NCBI GenBank assembly: GCA_003446775.1
Contig: DMCH01000069.1
Location: 22,562 to 31,550 of the forward strand
DNA: 8,989 nucleotides
DNA from: Chloroflexota bacterium
GTDB lineage: Bacteria > Chloroflexota > Dormibacteria > Dormibacterales > Dormibacteraceae
Direction: 5' to 3'
Numbering within the stretch: the first letter of the stretch is position 1; each line of letters opens with the position of its first letter. Below are positions 1 to 7,263 of the stretch, piece by piece. The position numbers were made by a program, and so were the translations under genes. The notes beneath the pieces are model-generated. The model was not told the origin of the DNA. It ran no database searches and was given only the letters and a program-made list of their open reading frames with translations.

Positions 1-3
1 AGA

Positions 4-36
4 TCCTCGGCAGCGTCAGATGTGTATAAGAGACAG
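4..36 (+). other. Untrimmed Nextera (Tn5) sequencing adapter
   Basis: Bases 18-36 match the 19-bp Tn5 mosaic end exactly (AGATGTGTATAAGAGACAG). Bases 4-17 match the 14-nt Nextera read-1 tail, with one mismatch at base 6. This is library-construction sequence, not genome. Bases 1-3 are probably also artefact. It marks the left end as a fragment or assembly end, so nothing can be inferred about gene order to the left. Confidence 0.97.
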
Positions 37-38
37 CC

Positions 39-1394
39 TCAGGGCCGCTCGAAGATCGCCTTCAGCGAAGTTTCCGCCGCTGCGACCGCGGCCTCGATGT
101 CACCTGTGCCGCCGTTGGCCAGCGCTTTGGCGAACATGTCGGCCACGATGAACTGCGTCTGCGACTGGGCCGTCTTCTTGCTCGGCGCGGCCGGCCAGCC
201 TGGCCACTTGCCCGGCGCGATAACGTCCTGAAACGCCTTGAGCTTGGGGTCGGTGGTGAAGACGGGGTCGTTGTGGAACGCGTCAAACGGGCCTGCGTTG
301 TAACCGCCGGCGATCGTCGTCCACTTCATGTACTGGTCCTTGTCCATGAGGTGGAGAAGCATTGCCCTGGCGGTCTCCACATCGGGCGACCATTTCATGA
401 CCGCGTGGTTGAAGATCAGGTTCATGGCGAAAGTCCCCTTGGGACCGCTCGGCATGGGCGCGTTGTTGGTCACGTCCGTGTAGTGGTGAAACTCGACCTT
501 CTCCCGGATGTAGATGCTCGCCCCGTTCAGCGTCGCGCTGATACGGTCGGCGTGATAGGCCTGGTTGTTGTCGGGGTCGAGCCACTCGGGGTGCACGACG
601 AAGCCGGCTTTGACGGCCCCCTGTGCCCATTTGATTGCGTTCCGCGTCTCCTGGGAGTTGATGGCGACGGTCTTGCCGTCGGCGTTGACCTCCTTGCCGC
701 CGAAGCCCCAGAGCACCGGGTTCCACATGGTCAGGGAGTCCCCGTAGGCGTGGCCGTCGGTCTGTGAGATCGGCTTGCCGGTCGTCTTGAGCTTGCCGGC
801 CGCGATGGTGAACTCATCCCAGGTTGCGGGGAAGCTGCTGACGCCTGCCTGTCCGAAGTAGTCGGTACGGTAGCTCCAGGCGTTGGGCACGATCGTGTAC
901 GGCATCGCTCGCCAAACGCCGTCCACTTTGCAGTAGGCCTCGTTGACGGGGTCAGGTTTCCCCAGCTTGCCGATCAGTATGTTCACGTCGTTGGTGAGGT
1001 CCACGCAGGAATTGGTATAGAGCTGCGGCCATGCGTACTGCATCTGGATGATGTCGGGACCCGAGCTGGCTTCGACCGCGGCGGCGGTCTTGGGCTGCAG
1101 CTGGTCGCCGGTCACGGTCTCGATCGCAACCGTCACGCCGTTGGCGGCACCCCATTCAGCAGCCTGGCGTTTGAACTCGTCGTCGGCTTGCTTGACGAAG
1201 CTGGTCCACTGCAGCAGCCGGATCGAGGCGCCCTTGCGCGCCTTGGGGATGACTGCCGCGGGGGTCGGATTAGACTGGGGCCCGCAGGAGATGATTATCT
1301 CGGGGAAGGCGATGGTGGCCACGGCCACCCCGGCCGTCTGCAGGAATTTTCGGCGCGACCAGCCGGACTTGGCCCTCTTGCTACTTTGCGCCAT
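39..1394 (-). CDS. Tat-exported lipoprotein, ABC-transporter extracellular solute-binding protein (family 1, sugar type)
   Basis: Predicted 451-residue substrate-binding lipoprotein of an ABC importer, probably for a sugar or sugar derivative. The N-terminus has a twin-arginine motif (SRRKFLQ, residues 13-19), a hydrophobic stretch, and a lipobox ending at Cys37 (I-I-S-C). Export would therefore be by Tat, with lipid anchoring at the cell surface. The mature part has the usual layout of family 1 binding proteins, including a GPDIIQMQ segment and Trp/Tyr-rich ligand-pocket segments. The ATG at 1394 was chosen because it directly precedes the signal peptide and has a G-rich Shine-Dalgarno-like run (bases 1403-1408) 8 nt upstream. 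The frame stays open far upstream, but that part is antisense to the next gene. The TGA stop (39-41) lies just inside genomic DNA, so the gene is complete although it touches the adapter. Its permease genes are not visible. The substrate cannot be told from sequence alone. Confidence 0.93.
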   Translation of the reverse strand: MAQSSKRAKSGWSRRKFLQTAGVAVATIAFPEIIISCGPQSNPTPAAVIPKARKGASIRLLQWTSFVKQADDEFKRQAAEWGAANGVTVAIETVTGDQLQPKTAAAVEASSGPDIIQMQYAWPQLYTNSCVDLTNDVNILIGKLGKPDPVNEAYCKVDGVWRAMPYTIVPNAWSYRTDYFGQAGVSSFPATWDEFTIAAGKLKTTGKPISQTDGHAYGDSLTMWNPVLWGFGGKEVNADGKTVAINSQETRNAIKWAQGAVKAGFVVHPEWLDPDNNQAYHADRISATLNGASIYIREKVEFHHYTDVTNNAPMPSGPKGTFAMNLIFNHAVMKWSPDVETARAMLLHLMDKDQYMKWTTIAGGYNAGPFDAFHNDPVFTTDPKLKAFQDVIAPGKWPGWPAAPSKKTAQSQTQFIVADMFAKALANGGTGDIEAAVAAAETSLKAIFERP

Positions 1395-1475
1395 GACAGG
1401 AACCCCCCGTATTACGAGTCCAATGTGGGCCGCCCTGGAGAACCCAATAGTAACTCCGCTTGTGGTTGGTGATTG
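1395..1475. promoter_or_regulatory. Divergent intergenic region with presumed back-to-back promoters
   Basis: These 81 bp separate two divergent genes, the solute-binding protein and the SAF-domain oxidoreductase, so both promoters should lie here or extend into the coding ends. I see no convincing -35/-10 pair and no clear operator palindrome. The only clear signal is a run of six C (1403-1408), which reads as a G-rich ribosome-binding site for the minus-strand gene. The promoter role is inferred from gene arrangement only. Confidence 0.4.
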
Positions 1476-2801
1476 ATGTACCTGGCCGAGCTCCGGGGCC
1501 GCACCGAACCGATCCGGCTGGGCGTGGTCGGAATCGGCCGCATGGGCCGTGGCGTCGTGGACCAGGTGGCGACCATGCCGGGAATGCGAGTGATGGCGGC
1601 CGCCGACGTGGACCTCGGCCGCGCCGAGGCCTGCCTGCGCGAGAACGGCGCCGACCCGTTGGTAACCGATGAGCTCGGCCCGGCCCAGGACGCTCTGCGC
1701 AGGGGGCGGCCGGTGGCCACCGCCGACGCGGGCCTGATGCCGCAGCTGGAGCTGGACGCGCTGGTGGAGGCGACCGGGCTGCCCGAGGTAGGGGCGCGCG
1801 TGGCGGCCGATGCCATCGAGCAGCGCCGCCATGTGGTGATGCTCAACGTGGAGGCGGATGTGGTCGTGGGGCCGATCCTCGCCGAGCGGGCACGACGCGC
1901 CGGCGTCGTTTACACGCTCGCGGCGGGCGACCAGCCGGGCGCCATTTTCGAGCTTGCCGAGTGGGCGCAAACGCTCGGGTTCAAGGTCGTCTCCGCCGGA
2001 CGTGGGACGGTGCTCTTCGCGGACGACCACCACGCCACCCCGGAGACGTACCGGGAGCAGGCAGAACGGAACCGGAACAACCCCAAGATGTACTGCTCGT
2101 TCCGCGACGGAACCAAATCGCAAACCGAGATGGCTGCGGTCTCCAATGTCTTGAGGATGCCGCCCGAGGTCCGCGGCATGCACGAGCCTTACTGCCGCTG
2201 GCAGGACCTTGGCCGCGTCTTCAGCCTGGAGAAGGACGGCGGCATCCTGCGCTCGGAGGGGGTGGTTGACATGGCCAATGCCATCGATGCCGAGGACCGC
2301 TACGTGCACGAGGACAAGGTGTTCCCCGGCATCTTCGTCGTGGTCACATCCGACCACGCCGGGGTGCGCTCGTCCATGGGTTCCATGTTCGAACCCGGGT
2401 TCGGCGGCACCGCCCAGCAATGGGGTCCCAACTGGGGCCTCTTCCGCCCTTATCACCTGGCCTGCGTGGAGGTGCCGATGTCGGTGGCGCGCGCCGTGCT
2501 GCAGGGCCGGCCGACGGGTGACCTACGCGGCGGGATGGTGGCCGAGCTGGTCGCGGTCGCCAAGAAGGACCTGAAACCGGGCGACGAACTGGACGGCGCC
2601 GGCGGCTACACCGTGTATGGACTGTCCGAGCGCTACCAGGTGGCGCGGGAGCGGCGCCTCCTTCCCTTCGGATTCGCCTACCGCGGACGCCTGAAGCGAG
2701 CCGTGGCGAGGGACCAGGCGCTCAGCTGGGACGATGTCGAGGGTGAGCAGTCGGGGTTCCTGTACGAACTCCGGCAGGAGCAGGACCGGCTCTTCAGCTG
2801 A
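1476..2801 (+). CDS. Homoserine-dehydrogenase-like NAD(P)-dependent oxidoreductase with C-terminal SAF domain
   Basis: This 441-residue protein starts with a Rossmann dinucleotide-binding fold; the glycine motif is GIGRMGRG at residues 19-26, after strand IRLGVV. The middle resembles the homoserine dehydrogenase/Gfo-Idh-MocA type of oxidoreductase. The last 85 or so residues contain a SAF-like segment (KKDLKPGDELDGAGG, then TVYG) like that found in FlgA, sialate synthase and sugar-acid dehydratases. Proteins of this architecture are often misannotated as FlgA because of that domain. Likely role: oxidation or reduction of a sugar, polyol or sugar acid, fitting the divergent solute-binding lipoprotein and the downstream aldo/keto reductase. 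The ATG at 1476 is preferred over the adjacent TTG at 1473. No strong ribosome-binding site is seen. The substrate is unknown. Confidence 0.88.
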   Translation: MYLAELRGRTEPIRLGVVGIGRMGRGVVDQVATMPGMRVMAAADVDLGRAEACLRENGADPLVTDELGPAQDALRRGRPVATADAGLMPQLELDALVEATGLPEVGARVAADAIEQRRHVVMLNVEADVVVGPILAERARRAGVVYTLAAGDQPGAIFELAEWAQTLGFKVVSAGRGTVLFADDHHATPETYREQAERNRNNPKMYCSFRDGTKSQTEMAAVSNVLRMPPEVRGMHEPYCRWQDLGRVFSLEKDGGILRSEGVVDMANAIDAEDRYVHEDKVFPGIFVVVTSDHAGVRSSMGSMFEPGFGGTAQQWGPNWGLFRPYHLACVEVPMSVARAVLQGRPTGDLRGGMVAELVAVAKKDLKPGDELDGAGGYTVYGLSERYQVARERRLLPFGFAYRGRLKRAVARDQALSWDDVEGEQSGFLYELRQEQDRLFS

Positions 2802-2826
2802 TTAGCGGCCCTCTCGCGGCGCTAAT
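2801..2826. repeat. Intercistronic inverted repeat (ATTAGCG...CGCTAAT)
   Basis: A perfect 7-bp inverted repeat (2801-2807 and 2820-2826) with a 12-nt GC-rich spacer sits between the SAF oxidoreductase stop codon and the aldo/keto reductase start. No T-run follows, so it does not look like a standard intrinsic terminator. It could be an mRNA-stabilising or attenuating hairpin, or a small operator. Function is unproven. Confidence 0.5.
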
Positions 2827-2839
2827 CTGAGCAACGCTT

Positions 2840-3814
2840 ATGGAGGGCGTCCGCGTTGGCCGTACCGGGCTGCAGGTGAGCAGGCTCTGCCTGGGCACGA
2901 TGATCTTCGGCAGCCAGCGCGACCAGTCAGAAGCGTTCGCGATCATGGACATGGCCGCGGAGCTCGGCATCGACTTCATCGACGTCGCCGACGTCTACCC
3001 GGTCCCGGCCTTGTCAGAGACCTGGGGTCGCACGGAGGAGATCGTCGGCGCCTGGCTCCAGGGCAAACGCGAGCGGTTCGTGGTGGCAACCAAATGCGTC
3101 AACCGCGTCGGCCCCGGCCGCAACGACTCCGGGGGCAGCCGCAAACATGTGATCGAAGCTTGCGAGGCCAGCCTGCGACGTCTCAAGACTGACCGTGTCG
3201 ATGTCTACTACCTACATCACTCGGACCTCGATGCGCCTATGGAGGAGACGCTCGAGGCCCTCGACCGCCTTGTCCAGGACGGCAAGGTCCTTTACATCGG
3301 CGTCTCGAACTTTGAGGCCTGGCAGGTGGCGATGGCGATGGAGGCGATCGCGGAGTCGAACCTGGCATGCATCACCGTTCTGCAGCCTCGCTACAACCTA
3401 CTGAACCGATCGTACGAGCGCGATCTGCTGCCGCTGGCGCGGGCTGCGGGCATGGGTGTTGTGCCGTACAACCCCCTGGGCGCCGGAGTGCTGACGGGCA
3501 AGTACAAGCGCGGCGAGGAGCCGCCCGCGGAGTCCCGCTTCGCCCAAGGCGACTACGGCCGGATGTACCAGGGCCGCTATTGGAATGACCGAATGTTCGA
3601 CGTTGCAGACGCGGTGGTGGAGCTAGCCCGGGAGGAGGGCTGCACGCCCGCTCAGCTTGCGGTGGCCTGGCTGCTAGCGCAGAAGGACGTGACTGCACCC
3701 ATCATCGGCGCCTCCAGGCCCGACCAGTTGGTGGAGACGACCAAGGCGGTGGGGTTGAATCCGTCCGAGGCGACGCTGCAGCGGCTGGACCAGGTCTCGC
3801 AGCCATTTCGGTAG
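2840..3814 (+). CDS. Aldo/keto reductase
   Basis: This 324-residue cytosolic NADPH-type aldo/keto reductase has a full-length (beta/alpha)8 fold. All four catalytic positions can be seen: Asp48 and Tyr53 (FIDVADVY), Lys85 (VVATK) and His126 (DVYYLHH). Further family signatures are GVSNFEAWQ in the middle and APIIGASRPDQL near the C-terminus, the latter belonging to the cofactor phosphate-binding region. The ATG at 2840 gives the expected N-terminus, with the VGRTGLQVSRLCLGTM strand. Only a weak upstream GAG is available as ribosome-binding site. It follows the SAF-domain oxidoreductase by 38 bp on the same strand and is likely cotranscribed, so the two may act on successive oxidation states of the same imported sugar or polyol. 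It ends 9 bp before the convergent FAD gene, with no visible terminator between them. Substrate unassigned. Confidence 0.93.
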   Translation: MEGVRVGRTGLQVSRLCLGTMIFGSQRDQSEAFAIMDMAAELGIDFIDVADVYPVPALSETWGRTEEIVGAWLQGKRERFVVATKCVNRVGPGRNDSGGSRKHVIEACEASLRRLKTDRVDVYYLHHSDLDAPMEETLEALDRLVQDGKVLYIGVSNFEAWQVAMAMEAIAESNLACITVLQPRYNLLNRSYERDLLPLARAAGMGVVPYNPLGAGVLTGKYKRGEEPPAESRFAQGDYGRMYQGRYWNDRMFDVADAVVELAREEGCTPAQLAVAWLLAQKDVTAPIIGASRPDQLVETTKAVGLNPSEATLQRLDQVSQPFR

Positions 3815-3823
3815 TGGTGGTCC

Positions 3824-5023
3824 TTACCCGCTGACGTGTCCGGCACGGATCTGGTTGGCGATGGTCTTGAGTTCACTTGGCTCGGCGCTTTCAGGGTCGC
3901 CGCCGCGGCCCATGGCTGCCGCGGCCAGCAGCCTACCGCCGCGCACGTAGCGAACTATGAAGTCCAGATCCTGAAGCGAGCCCTCAACGGTAATCCGGTC
4001 CCATTCCGCAGCGAAACCGACATATTCGAGCGTCTGGTCGAACTGGTCGCTCCAGAAGCTGTGTACGTAGTCGTACGGCGCGCCCCGACCTAGGAGCGAT
4101 GCCGCGGCGGCCCGCCCCTGCTTTTCGGCATTGTTGTAATGCTCGACGCGTATGCGTCCAAACAGAGGGTGAGCGTGGTCCGCAATATCGCCCGCTGCAT
4201 AGACGTCAGGCAGGCTCGTCCGGCAATATTGGTCAACTTCGACGCCATTCGAGATCCGCGCGCCGGCTGCTTTAAGGAGGTCGACCTCGGGGTCGATGCC
4301 GATGCCGGCGACCACGAAGTCGCATTCGAATTGCCGGCCGGACTTGGTGACGACGCGCTCGACTCGTTCGCCACCCTCGAGCCGCTCGACACCGTCACCC
4401 AGGACCAGCTGCACTCCGTGCGATTGATGAAGTGCGGCGATCACGCCTCCAACCTCCGGCCCGAGCACACGTGCCAGCGGCGCCTGCCCCGGATCGATGG
4501 CAGTGACCTCGAGCCCAAGCATGCGTAGCGACGCTGCCACCTCGCAGCCGATGAAGCCGAGACCGATCACCACGGCTCGCCGCCCGGCGCGGGCCGCGGC
4601 CTGGATCCGCTCGGAGTCTTCAACTGTGCGCAGATCAAGGACGCCTTCTCGGTCTGCGCCTGGAAACCGCAGTTTGCGTTTGCGGCCGCCGGTAGCGATC
4701 AGAACTCGGTCGTATGGGACGACTTCGTCGCCTTCGAGGCGAATTTGTTTATGTTCCGGTTCGAGCTTTTCCACGGTCGTGCCGAGCATGAGGTCGATTC
4801 CGAGGCGCTCGTATTCGCCACGTGGCGCGACAAATGCGTCTTCGAATGGTTCGGTGCCCCGCAGAAATCCTTTCGATAGTGGAGGGCGCTGATACGGCAG
4901 ATGCGCCTCGGAGCTGATGAGCGTGACATGAACGTCGGGAGCGAGGCGGCACACCTCAAGCGCTGCGTTGCCGCCGGTCAAGCCTCCGCCGACGACAACG
5001 ACGTTCTGTATGCCACCCGCCAC
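3824..5023 (-). CDS. FAD-dependent pyridine nucleotide-disulfide-type oxidoreductase (ferredoxin/rubredoxin reductase-like)
   Basis: This 399-residue flavoprotein resembles the NAD(P)H:ferredoxin reductases that feed oxygenases (BphA4/putidaredoxin reductase group). Visible features are an N-terminal FAD motif (GGGLTG, residues 12-17), RPPLSK (46-51), the IATGG segment (109-113), a second dinucleotide motif for NAD(P)H (GLGFIG, 154-159), the FAD-contacting VYAAGDIA (274-281) and EHYNNA (294-299). A C-terminal reductase domain begins near residue 323 (FWSDQFDQ). There is no CxxC redox pair, so it is not a thioredoxin- or lipoamide-type enzyme. The start is a GTG, 4 bp after the SDR stop codon, so it is the last gene of the pterin-type operon. 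No ferredoxin or Rieske partner is encoded nearby. Its role may be to keep a pterin reduced or to use one, but this is inference. Confidence 0.9.
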   Translation of the reverse strand: MAGGIQNVVVVGGGLTGGNAALEVCRLAPDVHVTLISSEAHLPYQRPPLSKGFLRGTEPFEDAFVAPRGEYERLGIDLMLGTTVEKLEPEHKQIRLEGDEVVPYDRVLIATGGRKRKLRFPGADREGVLDLRTVEDSERIQAAARAGRRAVVIGLGFIGCEVAASLRMLGLEVTAIDPGQAPLARVLGPEVGGVIAALHQSHGVQLVLGDGVERLEGGERVERVVTKSGRQFECDFVVAGIGIDPEVDLLKAAGARISNGVEVDQYCRTSLPDVYAAGDIADHAHPLFGRIRVEHYNNAEKQGRAAAASLLGRGAPYDYVHSFWSDQFDQTLEYVGFAAEWDRITVEGSLQDLDFIVRYVRGGRLLAAAAMGRGGDPESAEPSELKTIANQIRAGHVSG

Positions 5024-5027
5024 GGCG

Positions 5028-5651
5028 TTATCCGCGCACCGGCGGATCGATCCGGATATTGGCGCCCGTCAGTGGAGCGGACTCTGATGTCGCGAGCCAG
5101 CCGATGACGCGAGCCACCTCCTCAGGCGAAAGCGGCTCCTGGCTGATGCCCGCAAGTCGGCCCATGTCGGTGGCAACGCTGGCGGGGCTGACCGCATTGA
5201 CGCGAATCCCCAGGGGCCGGCCTTCGACGGCCAGGACCTCAGTCAGTCCAGCCAACCCCGACTTCGCCGCCACGTATGCGGACATCTTCGGAAACTTATC
5301 AGCACCAGAAACGCCGGACAGGCTGCTCACGTTCACGATGGTGCCGCCGGGCCCCATCATGCGGAAGGCGGCTCGCGAGCAAAGGAACGCCCCTCTGAGG
5401 CCGACCCGTATTACCTCGTCCCAGGTCTCGACCTTCATGTCGACTATGGGGGCGAGCTCAAGAATCGCGGCATTGTTCACCAGCACATCGAGCCGCTCCA
5501 GTTGACCGAAGAATCGGTCAACCGATGCTTCGTCGCCCGCATCGTAGCCCGACGTTCGACTGAGGTCGCGGCAGTCGTAACCGCGAGCCGTCATTTCTCG
5601 CATAACCGCTGCTCCAATTCCGCGGGATCCGCCGGTGACGACCGCGATCAA
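5028..5651 (-). CDS. Compact short-chain dehydrogenase/reductase (possible pterin reductase)
   Basis: This 207-residue classical SDR has the cofactor motif TGGSRGIG (residues 6-13), NNAA (59-62), and catalytic Ser110 (NVSS), Tyr126 and Lys130 (YVAAK). It is shorter than the usual 240-250 residues: the segment after the second beta-strand is reduced and the C-terminal substrate loop is short. The TTG start (5649-5651) places TGGSRGIG correctly and overlaps the upstream glycosyltransferase stop by 4 nt (TTGA), which implies translational coupling. Because it lies in one operon with folE and a PTPS-like gene, a sepiapterin-reductase- or dihydropteridine-reductase-like role is plausible. SDR sequence alone cannot show this; a sugar or alcohol dehydrogenase remains possible. 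Confidence 0.88.
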   Translation of the reverse strand: MIAVVTGGSRGIGAAVMREMTARGYDCRDLSRTSGYDAGDEASVDRFFGQLERLDVLVNNAAILELAPIVDMKVETWDEVIRVGLRGAFLCSRAAFRMMGPGGTIVNVSSLSGVSGADKFPKMSAYVAAKSGLAGLTEVLAVEGRPLGIRVNAVSPASVATDMGRLAGISQEPLSPEEVARVIGWLATSESAPLTGANIRIDPPVRG

Positions 5652-6676
5652 CCGGCCACCGCCGCCAGCGCAGCCTCGTAGGCGTCAAGCGATGCGTCGA
5701 GGCCAAGGCGGTTCATCGCGGATTCGCGAACGGCCACCCGATCGAGCTTGGTGGCGGCCAGGGCGGCCTCTGCCAAGCCTTTGACATCGTCGGGTTCGGT
5801 CAAGAAGCCCGATACTCCCGGCTCGACGATCTCCACCAATCCTCCGCGAGAGTATCCGGCGACCGGACATCCCGCCATCTGTGCTTCGGCGCCGACCATC
5901 CCAAAAGGCTCATCCCAGTGCACGGGCAGCAGGGTGACCGACGCCCCAGCCATCAGCTGCCACAACCGGGATCGCGGCTGAGGCGGCAGGACGACTGCCA
6001 GACTCAGGTCGAGCTGGTAGCTCCGGTCGTAGGGTACCCCCACCACAACTGGCCGCAATCCAATCGCGCGCGCAGCCGCGATCCCGTCTTCGAATCCCTT
6101 CTCAGGCGAAAGCCGCCCGGCCAGTAGCGCATCTTTGCGGATCGGGACTTCCTCGACCGTGAAGATGGGCACTCCGTTGCGTATGACACCGACCTGACCA
6201 GCACCTGCCGTCGCCCACGCGCGCCGGCACGACTCCGACACCGTGGCAAAGGCGGCACGGCTCTTGAGGACTTCCCCCAGGACTCGACTGGAGATCGGTG
6301 GCATGTGCAGGGTATGAAGCACAGGCAAGCCATCCGACATTTCAATTGCTTCTGCATCAAAAGCATGCTGCGACACGACGTCAGCACCCAGCCGGCGGAG
6401 CTCCTTGAAGAGGAGCTCGAAGGCCCGCCGTATGACCGGCGACGCCTCAGGCTCATCTTTCGATCCCGGCATCATCAGCGCCTGATCCGCACCCGGCGCC
6501 ACTGGAATCTCAACGAGATCTACTCCAGGCACCTTTGAGCCCTCGGCACAATAAAGGAGAACCTCGTGTCCACGCCCGGACAGGCCTGTTGCCAGATCGC
6601 ATAGGAAAGCCTGGGCACCGCCAAGCTGGGCGGGTTGAAGTCGAGTCACCAGCGAAGCGACGACCGCGATCTTCAG
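5648..6676 (-). CDS. GT4-type glycosyltransferase (candidate pterin glycosyltransferase)
   Basis: GT-B fold glycosyltransferase, 342 residues if it begins at a CTG at 6676. The first conventional start (GTG, ending at 6649) gives 333 residues but cuts off strand KIAVVAS, the first beta-strand of the fold. With the CTG start the protein reads MKIAVVASL, as is usual for GT4, and overlaps the folE stop by 4 nt (CTGA), like the neighbouring junctions. Motifs in CTG numbering: the GGAQAF acceptor loop (19-24), RNGVP (about 166), the GRLSPEKGF donor-domain segment (187-195), and EPFGMVGAE (256-264), the E-x7-E nucleotide-sugar motif. No signal peptide or membrane segment is seen, so it should be cytosolic. 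Position between folE and an SDR suggests a pterin acceptor, comparable with cyanobacterial tetrahydrobiopterin glucosyltransferase; this is inference. Fold confidence is high, start and acceptor moderate. Confidence 0.85.
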   Translation of the reverse strand: MKIAVVASLVTRLQPAQLGGAQAFLCDLATGLSGRGHEVLLYCAEGSKVPGVDLVEIPVAPGADQALMMPGSKDEPEASPVIRRAFELLFKELRRLGADVVSQHAFDAEAIEMSDGLPVLHTLHMPPISSRVLGEVLKSRAAFATVSESCRRAWATAGAGQVGVIRNGVPIFTVEEVPIRKDALLAGRLSPEKGFEDGIAAARAIGLRPVVVGVPYDRSYQLDLSLAVVLPPQPRSRLWQLMAGASVTLLPVHWDEPFGMVGAEAQMAGCPVAGYSRGGLVEIVEPGVSGFLTEPDDVKGLAEAALAATKLDRVAVRESAMNRLGLDASLDAYEAALAAVAG

Positions 6677-7263
6677 TGGCTTTGTTGGATGTGAGACAGA
6701 AACTCCGTGCGGGTGCGCTGGTCGCTACGAAAAACCCCCAACATGCACGATGTGACGGTTTGGGAACTCTCCTTCTCAACCCCACGCATCTCGACGCATA
6801 GGTGGCGACCCTCGACAACGACGCCAACCCCGCGCGGAGTGACGACGGCATTGATTGCCTCTGCTATCTCCCGAGTCATCCGTTCCTGAAGTTGAAGCCT
6901 GTGGGAGTAAGCGTCGACCAGCCGCGGCAGCTTGCTCAGACCCACGACCCTGCCGTCGGGAACGTAGGCGATGTGCGCGCGCCCAAAGAAGGGAAGTAGA
7001 TGATGCTCACACAAACTGAAGAAGGCGATGTCCTTGACGACGACCATGTCGTCGTAACCGTCAAGGGCGAAGAGGGCATCGCCCACTATGGTCGCGGGAT
7101 CGGCAGCATAGCCCTCGGTGAGGTATCGAAGGGATTCAGCGACCCTGCTTGGGGTTTCGAGCAGACCCTCGCGGTCTGGATTCTCGCCCAACTGCTCGAG
7201 AAGAGCTGCCACCGTCTCCGCGAGCTCGTCTCCGGGCGTGAGAGATGCAGCCGCGATGCTCAT
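6673..7263 (-). CDS. folE: GTP cyclohydrolase I
   Basis: This 196-residue enzyme converts GTP to 7,8-dihydroneopterin triphosphate, the entry step to folate, tetrahydrobiopterin-type pterins and deazapurines. The zinc ligands are visible: Cys85 and His88 in SLCEHHLLPF, and Cys156 in GRHLCVEMRG. Also present are GLSKLPRLVDAYSHRLQ (from residue 108), followed by QERMT, and the C-terminal SSQTVTSCMLGVF segment. Length and motif order are those of the type IA family. The ATG at 7263 overlaps the stop of the upstream PTPS-like gene (ATGA), indicating coupled translation. No folP, folB or folK lies in the operon, and no queC or queE, which argues against folate or queuosine as the dedicated product. 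Identification is firm; the pathway assignment rests on context. Confidence 0.96.
   Translation of the reverse strand: MSIAAASLTPGDELAETVAALLEQLGENPDREGLLETPSRVAESLRYLTEGYAADPATIVGDALFALDGYDDMVVVKDIAFFSLCEHHLLPFFGRAHIAYVPDGRVVGLSKLPRLVDAYSHRLQLQERMTREIAEAINAVVTPRGVGVVVEGRHLCVEMRGVEKESSQTVTSCMLGVFRSDQRTRTEFLSHIQQSH

Noticed and set aside
18..36. Transposon end (Tn5 mosaic end) as a natural mobile element.
   Set aside because: It is joined to the Nextera read-1 tail, so it is a library adapter, not a resident transposon.
1395..2456. Upstream extension of the solute-binding protein reading frame on the minus strand, over 350 codons.
   Set aside because: It is antisense to the well-supported SAF oxidoreductase, has low-complexity His/Arg/Gly-rich content, and would place the Tat signal peptide in the middle of the protein. 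High GC content explains the open frame.
3815..3823. Terminator between the convergent aldo/keto reductase and FAD oxidoreductase genes.
   Set aside because: Only 9 bp separate the stops and no hairpin with a T-run is seen.
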